From: Nocardioides gilvus
GTDB lineage: Bacteria; Actinomycetota; Actinomycetes; Propionibacteriales; Nocardioidaceae
DNA length: 64,000 nt
Assembly: GCF_003194605.1 (NCBI RefSeq)
Contig: NZ_QHKY01000001.1
Coordinates: 1,035,856 to 1,099,855, forward strand
Direction: 5' to 3'
This document shows, in pieces, positions 57,501-64,000 of this stretch. The notes under the pieces were generated by a model. The model was not told the origin of the DNA, did no database searches, and was given only the letters and a program-made list of their open reading frames with translations. The translations under genes were made by a program, and so were the position numbers. Every line of letters starts with the position of its first letter. The stretch's first letter is position 1.

Positions 57501-58147
57501 CGCCCCTCGCGGCCCAGGGAGCGCGCCAGGTACTGCATCACGATATCGCCGTGGCTGTAGCCGATGAAAGCAACGGAGAAGGCCGCGAACATGCGGTCGA
57601 GGAACCGGGCCGCCCATGCCTCAAGCAGGTAGGCGTGACCGAAATCTTCGTCGGTCACCACCAGTCTGCGAGGGGGTTGGTCCAAGGCCCCGTGCAGGTG
57701 GACGATGCCGGTGAAGTCGTCGCCGACCGGAAGCGCGGGCGCGCGATAGACGTCGAAATCCAGCCCTTTGCTGCGGCTGGCTCGTTCGAGATGTAGGTCG
57801 TAGTTGGTGGTGACCACCCGGGGATTGGGGTGTGCACGTGCCAGATCGATAATCGCTTCGTGGAGGCGGTTCGGCTGGCTATCGGGCTTGTTGATCGCCC
57901 TCGCGACCAGCGTGTGAACGTCAATCTCGAGGTCTGCAAGGTCACCCAGGAACACATCGGGTCGCTCCAGGTCACGATCCGTTGGCGCGCTGTTGGCAAG
58001 GGCGCCCACGTCGCGCACCAGATGCGCGAAGTCAGGAAGGCACGACGGCTTGTCGCGAGATGCCCCCGCCCCGATGAAGAGCACGAGTTTGCCCTCCGTC
58101 GCTGCCTCCACCAGTTCGTCTGGCACCTCGACGTCGCGAAACCACAT
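54572..58147 (-). CDS. Large SIR2-domain protein with DUF4020-like C-terminus, probable anti-phage effector
   Basis: 1191 residues. The N-terminal ~230 are a SIR2-type NAD-binding domain: 'LVLFIGAGASRDK' (GAGxS, 26-30), 'VVTTNYDLHLE' (Asn115), 'GIVHLHGAL' (His152) and 'VAFIGYSHGDIV' (194-201). The Asn and His match the catalytic pair of NAD-cleaving defence SIR2 domains such as ThsA. The next ~780 residues are helical and repeat-like without known motifs. The last ~180 resemble DUF4020. This layout recalls defence-associated sirtuins (DSR). ATG 58147 has TACCTT 6 nt upstream; the frame runs on to 58612 without family sequence. Target and trigger are unknown. Confidence 0.85.
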   Translation of the reverse strand: MWFRDVEVPDELVEAATEGKLVLFIGAGASRDKPSCLPDFAHLVRDVGALANSAPTDRDLERPDVFLGDLADLEIDVHTLVARAINKPDSQPNRLHEAIIDLARAHPNPRVVTTNYDLHLERASRSKGLDFDVYRAPALPVGDDFTGIVHLHGALDQPPRRLVVTDEDFGHAYLLEAWAARFLDRMFAAFSVAFIGYSHGDIVMQYLARSLGREGRRFVFSHDADSREWRRLGLRPVHYPVDGSSHLALVDGLERWAELTSWGRLAHRHRIAELVGNGPPTIPEEVSSLEQVLGHPERVGHFTEQARGSDWLLWVANRPEFNRLFDPTTSSDADRRVTQALTTWVADQYVMNEQESPTALRLFRSRPWSPGVWDTVAHRLFAQERRVPDWQVPWLVLVLHRAPAEHGDLLDMLLCKESWQERPDLALMLLEHRTRPLPRSGLDFGPSSDAPRFEVAFVGDDHWLDEAWKKVFVPLLPQHAPELLDLAVRQLRDAHRLAGALQLGFDALSFGRSAIEPHPQDEFREVADVLIDAARDSLEHLLHASPQEGAAAAVERLARAREPILRRLAVHAWRLREDRSPDEKLRWILDENLLYDLDLQHEIYMLLGDTVALASVVAVGAVLDRAKDGPQDGGEHSPYVPYNLLAWLHSAAPENATIAEEFTKLQERNPQFATREHPDLNVTMTSGFVEDAEPFSRDELHELIESSPGEAYAAIRSYATADEFRLAGPTWTGALNALRGCVTHYPSDGIRLADVLAPEDSDVRNALVRAWSAANMSSAPERASGVEPLEENRPCPNAVTPEDVLTVIASWPMDAVRSAVANMFARGGTADHPTAWHTLMPARRLAIDLWPTTQVTGNVVGSEDHYFEAINHPAGDLAQFWMKVVAHEWRAHTDTWSGLPDELRAELDRMVQDQSRNGLLARLLLSTRLRFFTGADHAWAKSRLMPLFSWDQDTSEVREIWRSFVHYGQYDEQILADGFLDAMLATMRRANDLGDDKSIAQLGRQLATVALKSSLEPKGWLPTLTTDAPAVLQLAWIGSVGRHLRGMDPKEASAQWSRWIREYWTGRIDSLPRPLTKDEASAMALWVLGLPDDRLAAVELMERTDAGLVKNDRVLTHLTGSRREHQDLTHDPETWARYLVHLLRGTTDPPWALDRYLREIVGVLRPSVPTPLLADLIEEAMRLGCTDAGDW

Positions 58148-58582
58148 GAAGGCAAGGTAGCGGGCGACGGCCGACGAAGGCTGGCCTTGGCGTAGTGCTT
58201 GCAGAATCGCAGTTCGGTTATGACGGACCGGGGTGCAGCGCGGATCGGCTGTCACATTGATCTGCGTCGACGCTGGACTGTCGTCAGCGCTTCCGCGGCC
58301 TCGCGTCCAAAGGGATGCCATAACGCCGCGATGCGGACATACGCATCGGACGATCAGCGGGCACCCAACTTCTCCTGCCGCGGTTACGAGGTCAGGCGCG
58401 AGTTCAGACTGTCTCCTCAGACGTCCCAAGCCCAAGGGAGGCCAACGAGACCGCTCGCGCTTCGGTGTCGAGGATGCGAAGGCGTGCCCGCACGAGTGAG
58501 TAGAACTGGTGACCCACGCGGTCGCGAACCCGGCGTTGCCAGCCAGACTGGTGTTCTCGCCTTCGGCTGCAACACTTTCCTC
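58148..58582. other. 435-bp divergent intergenic region
   Basis: It separates the SIR2 gene from the HEPN-like gene. Both strands stay open in the adjacent frames, but the translations are low-complexity and Arg/Ser-rich, so I see no third gene. It holds the TACCTT -10 box of the SIR2 gene (near 58154-58159) and AACACT 6 nt before ATG 58583. Several short inverted repeats are present but none is compelling. GC content looks lower than in the flanking core. Confidence 0.6.
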
Positions 58583-59497
58583 ATGCAGACAGTCAAAGTG
58601 GAGGTCGGGCAAAAACGCGGTTCGGGTGATGACTCTCGTCGCTTCACGCCCACAGCCTTCTCATTCGATACCAGGGCCAACCTGCTGTCGACAGTGATCG
58701 AAGACGATTGGGAGGACTCGATCAAGGAACAATGGCAAGCCAATCAGCAAGCCGTACGAGAGATCCTCATTCACACCTTCGGTGCTCATATCCACGCAGA
58801 GAAGATCCAGAATTTCACCGATCTCGGCGCGGCCCCGTGGTCCGTCGTCGCCCTGCACAACACCTACCTCAGCGAGGTCCGCGCCGCTTTCACAGCGACC
58901 TGCTACTACCCCGCTCTCCTCGGTGCTTGTGGCCTTGGTGAGCGAATCTTGAATCAACTCGTTCTGCGGCTGCGCGGCGACTATCCGGATCACGAGGCGA
59001 CGAAGTACATCGCTACGCAGCAGTCCATCGACAAGTGGGACAAGTGCATCCGCGCGCTGACCGGCTGGGGCGTCTTCGATCAGGAAGTTGCCACGGAGTA
59101 TCGGCAACTCATGCAGCAACGGCACGCAGCGGTGCACTACCGCTCAGACCTGGACAGCGGCAACGCACGAGAGGCAGCACTCGCCGCCGTCATGCGCATC
59201 TCTGACATCGTTAACCGAGTGTTCTCACCCATGGAAAGCTCGTCGCACTATTTCACCGGGCCGATTGGGCGTTCGTACGTAAAGCGCGAGGACGAATCCC
59301 TCCCGTTCGTCAAGCACTTCATCATTCCCGCCTGTGTCCTCGTGAGCCCGACCTATCGGTTCGTCGCCAACTCAGCGGCACCCGGAGGTTTCGACGTCTT
59401 TGACGATGCTGACTACGGGGTTGGTCACCCTCCGCTCTCCGACGAGCAATTCGCCGACCCAGGCCGCGCAACTCCTCAAGTCACGCACCCGTTCTGA
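58583..59497 (+). CDS. Conserved hypothetical protein with HEPN-like RX4H motif
   Basis: 304 residues. The central part is helical: 'LGERILNQLVLRLR' then 'SIDKWDKCIRALTGWGVFDQEVATEYRQLMQQRHAAVHYR'. R180-HAAV-H185 is an RX4H motif preceded by a long helix, as in HEPN ribonuclease or nucleic-acid-associated domains. The C-terminus ('FVKHFIIPACVLVSPTYRF') looks like a separate small domain. I know no characterised member. AACACT lies 6 nt before ATG 58583, supporting this start. Divergent to the SIR2 gene; a joint role in defence is inferred from position. Confidence 0.6.
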   Translation: MQTVKVEVGQKRGSGDDSRRFTPTAFSFDTRANLLSTVIEDDWEDSIKEQWQANQQAVREILIHTFGAHIHAEKIQNFTDLGAAPWSVVALHNTYLSEVRAAFTATCYYPALLGACGLGERILNQLVLRLRGDYPDHEATKYIATQQSIDKWDKCIRALTGWGVFDQEVATEYRQLMQQRHAAVHYRSDLDSGNAREAALAAVMRISDIVNRVFSPMESSSHYFTGPIGRSYVKREDESLPFVKHFIIPACVLVSPTYRFVANSAAPGGFDVFDDADYGVGHPPLSDEQFADPGRATPQVTHPF

Positions 59498-59669
59498 CCT
59501 AAGCCCGGGACTGCTGCATGGTGTGGGACAACAGAACCTGATGCACTTCGCGGCGTCTGCCCCTCCGCCGCTCAGGTCGGAACTGTTGCTTGACCAAACT
59601 GTCAGTGGTCTCGGGCAGGCTGGAGGCGTCGGCAGGGTGCCGGCACTCTGGAACAGAGAGATCACGAAA

Positions 59670-59846
59670 ATGCACTGCTTCAGTTTGGCGTACGACACCC
59701 TGAACCAGATCGCGACCAGCCCCCACGATCTGACGGATGACCAGAAGATTGCCCGCGCTCAGGTCCTTGCCCTTCTATCGATCAGCCAGGAGCTGAGTTC
59801 CATTCACCACCACGGCATCAACCCAGACTTCACTGATGTGAGTTGA
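59670..59846 (+). CDS. Small hypothetical protein
   Basis: 58 residues: 'MHCFSLAYDTLNQIA' ... 'IARAQVLALLSISQELSSIHHHGINPDF'. It is predicted all-helical with a His cluster. GAGAG lies about 9 nt before ATG. The frame opens earlier (59400), overlapping the upstream gene, but the upstream part lacks protein-like composition. No family is recognised; its reality is uncertain. Confidence 0.45.
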   Translation: MHCFSLAYDTLNQIATSPHDLTDDQKIARAQVLALLSISQELSSIHHHGINPDFTDVS

Positions 59847-60159
59847 AGCGGCGGAGGTGGCGCATGCCTCGAGAGATGAACTGCCTCAGGACCCGGGTGG
59901 GCGTTGCCATCCGTATCACCTCCCCGGTCACACCCGACGAACTTGGGGCAAGCGTCACTTCCCCGCCTGTCGGCATCCTCAGTGGCGCCCTCCTAAGCCG
60001 AACTACGGCGTTCTGTGATTGACCTAGTGCGCGGACGAGGGGCCGAATCCGGCGGAAGGTGCATCTGTAGGAGTGCGTTGTCTCTCGCCTCCGTCTGCCC
60101 GTGCACTTCCGGGTCACGCAGGCGCCGAGCAGGCGGACTAGGAGGGGGACTTGGCGACC
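59847..60159. other. Gene-poor gap
   Basis: No convincing gene. A 95-codon minus-strand frame (59830-60117) is Arg-rich with no ribosome site and overlaps the small gene's end, so I did not call it. No repeat or terminator stands out. Confidence 0.5.
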
Positions 60160-60921
60160 TCAGCCAGTGATGCGTTCCAAGGCGCGCCCCAAGGACCCCG
60201 CAAGCTTGGCGAGCCCCTCCTCGGACACGACGTAGACGCGCCGTCGCGGCGACTTGGCGAACTGGACAGAAACATCAAACCGCTCCACGGGGGTTAGGAT
60301 CGGCTCGCCGTCCTGGCCCAACTCGCATTCGAACAGCGGCGCTTGGGTCACCACCACGGGCATGACGCCACCCAGGACCGCGCCGGTGTTGTCACCAGCC
60401 ATGCTCAGCGTCCCTTTTTCCGCGATCGCCCGAGCGAAGCTCATCGCCTGCATGACGGCATCTTGAGCGCTGTTGACGGACTCTTTCCCGAGCGCGGACA
60501 CCGCGTGCGTGGCCAGCCGGTCAGCGAGCAAACCATTCTCCCATTCGAACGCCCCGACGACCTTGACACGCAGATCCTCGGTCCAGTCCGTCCCGCACGG
60601 GAGCCACCAGTCCTTGAGTCTGTCAGGGTGCGTGTGCCGGCGCTGGTCATAGAAGGCGATCCACGGCTTGTCGCTCCCGGACTTGCACTCGACAGCAAGC
60701 CGGAAGGAGGTGCTGAGCGTTCTTGACAGGTTCGGGCCTCCAAAAAGTGCCATGACGTCGCCCTCACGCTGCTTCTTCGTCACCCCGTCCTCGTACGGGT
60801 AAGCGGGCAGGACCAGCCTGGAGCCAGGAGTGCCCGCGAGGGACCTCGCGGCGCGGAGTTCGAGGGCGCGCCCGCTGTCCTCGAGCCACCCGTACAACTT
60901 GTCGATCAGATCGTCACTCAC
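60160..60921 (-). CDS. PD-(D/E)xK nuclease-like protein
   Basis: 253 residues. The nuclease core reads Glu21 in a first helix ('ALELRAARSL'), Asp55 in 'QREGDVMALF', and Glu78-x-Lys80 in 'FRLAVECKSGSDKP', the order E..D..ExK of restriction-endonuclease-fold enzymes. The C-terminal ~90 residues ('MPVVVTQAPLFECELG', 'VYVVSEEGLAKLA') may form a second domain. Start is GTG; CATGCT lies 6 nt upstream (near-consensus). No methyltransferase is adjacent, so it is not a classical restriction pair. DNA cleavage is inferred from the motif only. Confidence 0.65.
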   Translation of the reverse strand: MSDDLIDKLYGWLEDSGRALELRAARSLAGTPGSRLVLPAYPYEDGVTKKQREGDVMALFGGPNLSRTLSTSFRLAVECKSGSDKPWIAFYDQRRHTHPDRLKDWWLPCGTDWTEDLRVKVVGAFEWENGLLADRLATHAVSALGKESVNSAQDAVMQAMSFARAIAEKGTLSMAGDNTGAVLGGVMPVVVTQAPLFECELGQDGEPILTPVERFDVSVQFAKSPRRRVYVVSEEGLAKLAGSLGRALERITG

Positions 60922-61007
60922 GGGACAAGCATGCCGGTTTCGCCGGCGTCATACCCCCGCGAGCAGGACGCAAGATCTGCCGATGTCCATGGGGGACAAT
61001 CGAAAGC

Positions 61008-61361
61008 ATGAGTGTGAGCGCAGCCCAGGCCGACGTCTTCTACCGCGAAGTGGTCGAGCACTCCACTGTGTGGGGAATCCGAGACGCCAACGGATTCCCG
61101 GCGCCTGACACGCCGCAAGGTCGCGCCATGCCCTTTTGGTCCCTGCGAAGTCGAGCCGAAGGCATCATTGCGACGGTTCCGGCGTATGCGAGTTGTGAGG
61201 TCGTCGGGCTGCCGCTGGGCGAGTGGCGCGCGCGGTGGCTGCCTGGGCTTCGACGAGACGGAATTCGTGTTGGTCTCAACTGGTCAGGTGACCGCGCTAC
61301 TGGCTTCGACCTGCCAGCCGAGGACGTGGAGCGCAACATAGCGGCGCGCAAGACGCTCTAG
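61008..61361 (+). CDS. DUF2750 family protein
   Basis: 117 residues. The family pattern is complete: 'FYREVVEHSTVWGIRDANGFPAP', 'RAMPFWSLRSRAEGIIATVPAY' and 'WLPGLRRDGIRVGLNWSGDRATGFDL'. DUF2750 proteins are small cytosolic proteins of unknown role, often next to toxin, immunity or defence genes. GACAAT lies 7 nt before ATG, a near-leaderless start. Confidence 0.85.
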   Translation: MSVSAAQADVFYREVVEHSTVWGIRDANGFPAPDTPQGRAMPFWSLRSRAEGIIATVPAYASCEVVGLPLGEWRARWLPGLRRDGIRVGLNWSGDRATGFDLPAEDVERNIAARKTL

Positions 61362-61503
61362 CCCGGAAGCTCCTCGATGCGGGCATCGGGAACCCGCGTC
61401 TATCCCCCGCGAGTCGGACGTTCGGATTCTCTAATGAGCACAGACGGAGCCATGTCCCCAAGGATCCCAAGGTCCCGGCTGCGTGCAGGTGGTTGCACGC
61501 CGC

Positions 61504-61932
61504 TTAGGCCGATGGGTCCGGCCGCGGCCACCGGCGGGACAGAAACCCTCGTTGCACGATCCAAGCTGTGATGAAGAAGGCCGCGAACGCCAATAGCCAG
61601 GACCAAACCGTCCCGAGGGCCCAGTTCAGTTCGATGCCGTTGCCAGACGTGGAATTGATGCCGACCGCGACATACAGAAGTCCCCAGGAACTGAGCCCCG
61701 CCACCAGGACCATGCCAAGGAAGACCCTGCCCGGCAGGGGGCGGCCGCGATTCGCCATCAAGCCCGCGATGAGACCGATGGCTGCTCCCGCTAGAGCGCG
61801 CCCGGGAGGACATATGGCAGAACTGATCGAAGGTTGCTGCTCGATCCCATACTCGTCCACAACGCCGAGTAGCCATCCGAACGGGAGCAGGAACATCGCG
61901 AGAACGAAGAGAAGGCTTACGGTTCGACTCAT
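61504..61932 (-). CDS. Hypothetical membrane protein
   Basis: 142 residues with four hydrophobic segments: 'VSLLFVLAMFLLPFGWLLGVV', 'ALAGAAIGLIAGLMA', 'RVFLGMVLVAGLSSWGLLYVAVG' and 'WSWLLAFAAFFITAWIV'. No family recognised. ATG 61932 was preferred over one 7 codons upstream, as it begins the first helix. Confidence 0.55.
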   Translation of the reverse strand: MSRTVSLLFVLAMFLLPFGWLLGVVDEYGIEQQPSISSAICPPGRALAGAAIGLIAGLMANRGRPLPGRVFLGMVLVAGLSSWGLLYVAVGINSTSGNGIELNWALGTVWSWLLAFAAFFITAWIVQRGFLSRRWPRPDPSA

Positions 61933-62215
61933 TCCCTCAGCCTCACAGGGCATCTGGCCGCACGTCAGAGCCCTGATACTCAGGTGACCGTGTCAAGGAC
62001 TCCTACGTCGGGCGGTGGGCACGTGCCTCAAACGCGCTCACTTCCCCGCGAGTACCCCGTTGGACCGGCGTATCCGAGCTGCTGCGCAGCGCCCAGAATG
62101 ACGCACCACACCAGGTACGCCGGCAACAGCGAGAACGAATTCGGGTGCTTCGCCGCCCGATATGGCACCTCGTCACGAGCCTGATTCCTGAGGATTGTCG
62201 GAGGCGTGGGACAAG

Positions 62216-62848
62216 ATGGGCGACATGGGCAGCAAGGATGCTCCGGACGAACGTCCGGGAGAGCCGTGGGTCATGCCGCGCGAGTACGAGATCGGCGGGG
62301 TGCGCTGGTTCAGTGACGCTTCGCGGGAGATGGCTCGCGCGCTCCACCCTCTGCTTGCGCAGGTCACTCGCGAGGAACTGGCCGAGGGGCCACCACCGCA
62401 GACAGAGGGCACTCCTCTCCCGGACGAAGCGTCGTCGCTCTACCGCCCGATGGCGGTACAGCATGTTTGGACGGTGTCGATCGAGGACGTGGCGGCCTTC
62501 AACCGGGACCAGTTCCTGACAGACCTGTTCACGCTTGCTGACTCGATGGGCGGGCAGATGGTCCGCGGCATGCTGGAGCACATCTCCGCTGTGACCGAGG
62601 AGTACGGCAACACCATCGACGCCGGAGGCCGTGACTTCTTCGACGTGGTCGCCGAGACCTTGGAGACGATCGAGATGACCTTCGACGACGAGGGTCGCCC
62701 GAACCTCACGATCGTCATGCACCCGGACCAGGCCGAGAAGTTGCGCGACAAGCAACCCACGCCCGAACAGGAAGCGCGACTCGACGCGATCCTGGAACGA
62801 CGAAAGGAGGAGTGGCTTGCTTCGCGACGTCGTCGGGACCTTCCTTGA
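62216..62848 (+). CDS. Unknown protein coupled to a nuclease-like gene
   Basis: 210 residues, acidic, no recognised domain. A conserved-looking middle ('TVSIEDVAAFNRDQFLTDLFTLADSMGGQMVRGMLEHISAVTEEYGNTIDAGG') is helical and contains several Met; the C-terminus is a charged helix ('KLRDKQPTPEQEARLDAILERRKEEW'). GGAGG lies 11 nt before ATG 62216; ATG 62225 is also possible. Its last 32 bp overlap the next gene, whose ribosome site lies inside it, so the two are translationally coupled and likely act together. Confidence 0.6.
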   Translation: MGDMGSKDAPDERPGEPWVMPREYEIGGVRWFSDASREMARALHPLLAQVTREELAEGPPPQTEGTPLPDEASSLYRPMAVQHVWTVSIEDVAAFNRDQFLTDLFTLADSMGGQMVRGMLEHISAVTEEYGNTIDAGGRDFFDVVAETLETIEMTFDDEGRPNLTIVMHPDQAEKLRDKQPTPEQEARLDAILERRKEEWLASRRRRDLP

Positions 62849-63896
62849 CACTCTCACCGAGCGCGAGTTCGACGGCCCTCTGCTGGCCCTCCTACACGCT
62901 CGCGGCTTCACCGACATGCACTTCATCCACGGCGCCTTCGAGTTCGGGAAGGACGTCCTGGCCAAGAAGATCGACCCAGATTCGGGCGAGACACGGCAGT
63001 ACGTCATCCAATCCAAGGCCGGGGACATCGGCCAGCCGGAGTGGCGCGCGGTCCGCCCGCAGTTGGAGGAGTGCGAGTACAACACCATCGGGCACCCGTC
63101 CTTCGACCCCGACCTCCCGCGCGTCGCGGTGCTGGTCACGACAGGCCGCTTGAAGGGCGCAGCCCCGGCCGACGTCACCGAGTACCGCAAGTCGGTGGAG
63201 GCCAGGAGCCTCGCAGACCTGGAGATCTGGGAGAGGCCCGACCTCGTTGAGTGGCTGTGCGACGACCCGATAGTTGGCGTGGCCGGAGACGAGGTACAGG
63301 CCGATCTGATGGGGATGCTGACGTCGGTGCGGGACGGTGGGGTCACGGACCGGCGCATCGAGATGTACACGCGGCGCTGGCTCGCGCCGACGGGCACCGC
63401 CCCGCGCGCGTCGGTTGAGGCCGCGATCCTCGTCAATGCGTTGCTGCGGACCAAGCGGCTCGACCTCGCGATGAGCGTCGGGCTCCAGCTCGTCCGCGCG
63501 ACCGAGTGCGATCCTGCTGCCTCCGGTGACGCGAAGTCGGCGGCGCAGCGGTTGGTTCTCGGGCTGGCTTTGCAGATCTGCGACCAGACCGAGCCCTTGC
63601 TGAAGGATCCGCTCGACTTCGTACGCTCCACCGTGGGCCAGTTGGCCTTGCTGACGTACCCGGTGATCTGCTGCCGGGTGGCGGAAGCCCTCGCCCTCGG
63701 ACTGGTGCTGGCACGGGAGGTAGGAGACCTCGACGCGGCGACCCGGTTTGAGGAGACGTTGCACGCCATCGCCGAGCAGCCTGGCACAGCCCGCCCGGTC
63801 GGTGACCTCTTCGCGCCCTCGGTCATCGCCGTCACCGTGATGCTCGCAACCTTCGATCCCACGGCAGCCAAGGGGGACTGCTGCACGGATAGGTGA
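62817..63896 (+). CDS. Mrr-like PD-(D/E)xK nuclease protein, probably truncated by an IS3 element
   Basis: 359 residues. The N-terminal domain reads 'EREFDGPLLALLHARGF', then 'FEFGKDVLAKK' (Asp46) and 'RQYVIQSKAGD' (Gln65-x-Lys67), the GxD..QxK order of Mrr-type nucleases. The C-terminal ~190 residues are helical, with no known motif. It starts with TTG, 8 nt after an excellent AAAGGAGG site. The last residues ('GDCCTDR') appear to come from the adjoining IS3 end, so the natural C-terminus is probably lost. Confidence 0.65.
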   Translation: MLRDVVGTFLDTLTEREFDGPLLALLHARGFTDMHFIHGAFEFGKDVLAKKIDPDSGETRQYVIQSKAGDIGQPEWRAVRPQLEECEYNTIGHPSFDPDLPRVAVLVTTGRLKGAAPADVTEYRKSVEARSLADLEIWERPDLVEWLCDDPIVGVAGDEVQADLMGMLTSVRDGGVTDRRIEMYTRRWLAPTGTAPRASVEAAILVNALLRTKRLDLAMSVGLQLVRATECDPAASGDAKSAAQRLVLGLALQICDQTEPLLKDPLDFVRSTVGQLALLTYPVICCRVAEALALGLVLAREVGDLDAATRFEETLHAIAEQPGTARPVGDLFAPSVIAVTVMLATFDPTAAKGDCCTDR

Positions 63897-64000
63897 CAAC
63901 CGAGCGGCCTAACCAGATGGTTGGGCTGGAAGGATGTCCCCGTGACGAAGCCGTACCCCAAGGAGTTCCGCGACGACGTGGTCCGCGTCGCCAGGAACCG
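63880..64000 (+). mobile_element. IS3-family insertion sequence, left end (continues beyond the window)
   Basis: The sequence after about 63880 changes to a typical IS3 left end, and the first codons of an OrfA transposase follow at 63942. The exact left terminal repeat cannot be fixed without the right end; it probably lies between 63875 and 63890. Confidence 0.6.
63942..64000 (+). CDS. IS3-family transposase OrfA (3' partial, at window end)
   Basis: GTG start followed by 'TKPYPKEFRDDVVRVARNR', the classical opening of actinobacterial IS3 OrfA proteins, whose helix-turn-helix binds the IS ends. Only 19 residues are in the window. GGAAGGATG upstream may supply the ribosome site. Confidence 0.8.
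   Translation, partial: MTKPYPKEFRDDVVRVARN

Noticed and set aside
58148..58612. N-terminal extension of the SIR2 protein
   Set aside because: The translated stretch has no SIR2-family features and a -10 box lies 6 nt before ATG 58147.
59830..60117. 95-codon minus-strand frame
   Set aside because: Arg-rich, no ribosome site, overlaps a better candidate; looks like a chance open frame.
61400..61876. 158-codon minus-strand frame overlapping the membrane protein gene
   Set aside because: Out of frame with the hydrophobic protein, Arg/Gly-rich, no start signals.
61984..62184. 66-codon plus-strand frame
   Set aside because: No ribosome site and random-looking composition; the region is probably just the upstream region of the 62216 gene.

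Overview
The window is a high-GC actinobacterial chromosome segment, most likely from Nocardioides or a close relative in the Nocardioidaceae. This rests on strong GC bias, abundant GTG starts, an archaeal-type class I lysyl-tRNA synthetase, a PurS/PurQ/short-PurL system, an MhuD-type heme oxygenase, a HAIR element before clpB and an ECF sigma/RskA-like anti-sigma pair next to a fasciclin protein. At least eighteen starts carry a TANNNT -10 box 6 or 7 nt upstream of the start codon, so much of the region is probably transcribed as leaderless mRNA.

Layout. 1-0.9 kb: end of a PQQ-type beta-propeller gene. 0.95-34 kb: nine de novo purine genes (purM, F, L, Q, S, C, B, D, A), all on the minus strand but in separate transcription units. 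Between them lie a soluble GAF-GAF histidine kinase, two Tat-exported paralogues, an M20 peptidase, a GNAT enzyme, a sterol-carrier-like protein, a secreted nuclease-fold protein, envelope glycosyltransfer genes (GT2, GtrA, DUF6020-like), an acyl-CoA ligase, a fasciclin/sigma/anti-sigma group, a BCCT transporter, mhuD and an SDR. 34-54.5 kb: lipid kinase, HTH regulator, lysS, YoaK-like and MFS membrane proteins, class II aldolase, YdeI-like protein, SecD-head lipoprotein, SpoU methyltransferase, DedA protein, pyrE, an aminotransferase, clpB, copC and a copD-ctaG fusion, a stand-alone receiver and an epoxide-hydrolase-like protein.

54.5-64 kb is a different kind of DNA: sparse, mostly unfamiliar genes. 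A 1191-residue SIR2-domain protein is divergent from a protein with a HEPN-like RX4H motif. Further on are two PD-(D/E)xK nuclease-like proteins, a DUF2750 protein, a membrane protein, an unknown gene coupled to the second nuclease, and the start of an IS3-family element that appears to have cut that nuclease gene short. I read this as an accessory, probably anti-phage, island; it is the best candidate for an undescribed system.

A 49-bp palindromic repeat occurs seven times at three intergenic loci (8.8, 19.8 and 40.8 kb), each array starting 15-20 bp after a stop codon. I saw no rRNA, tRNA or CRISPR array.
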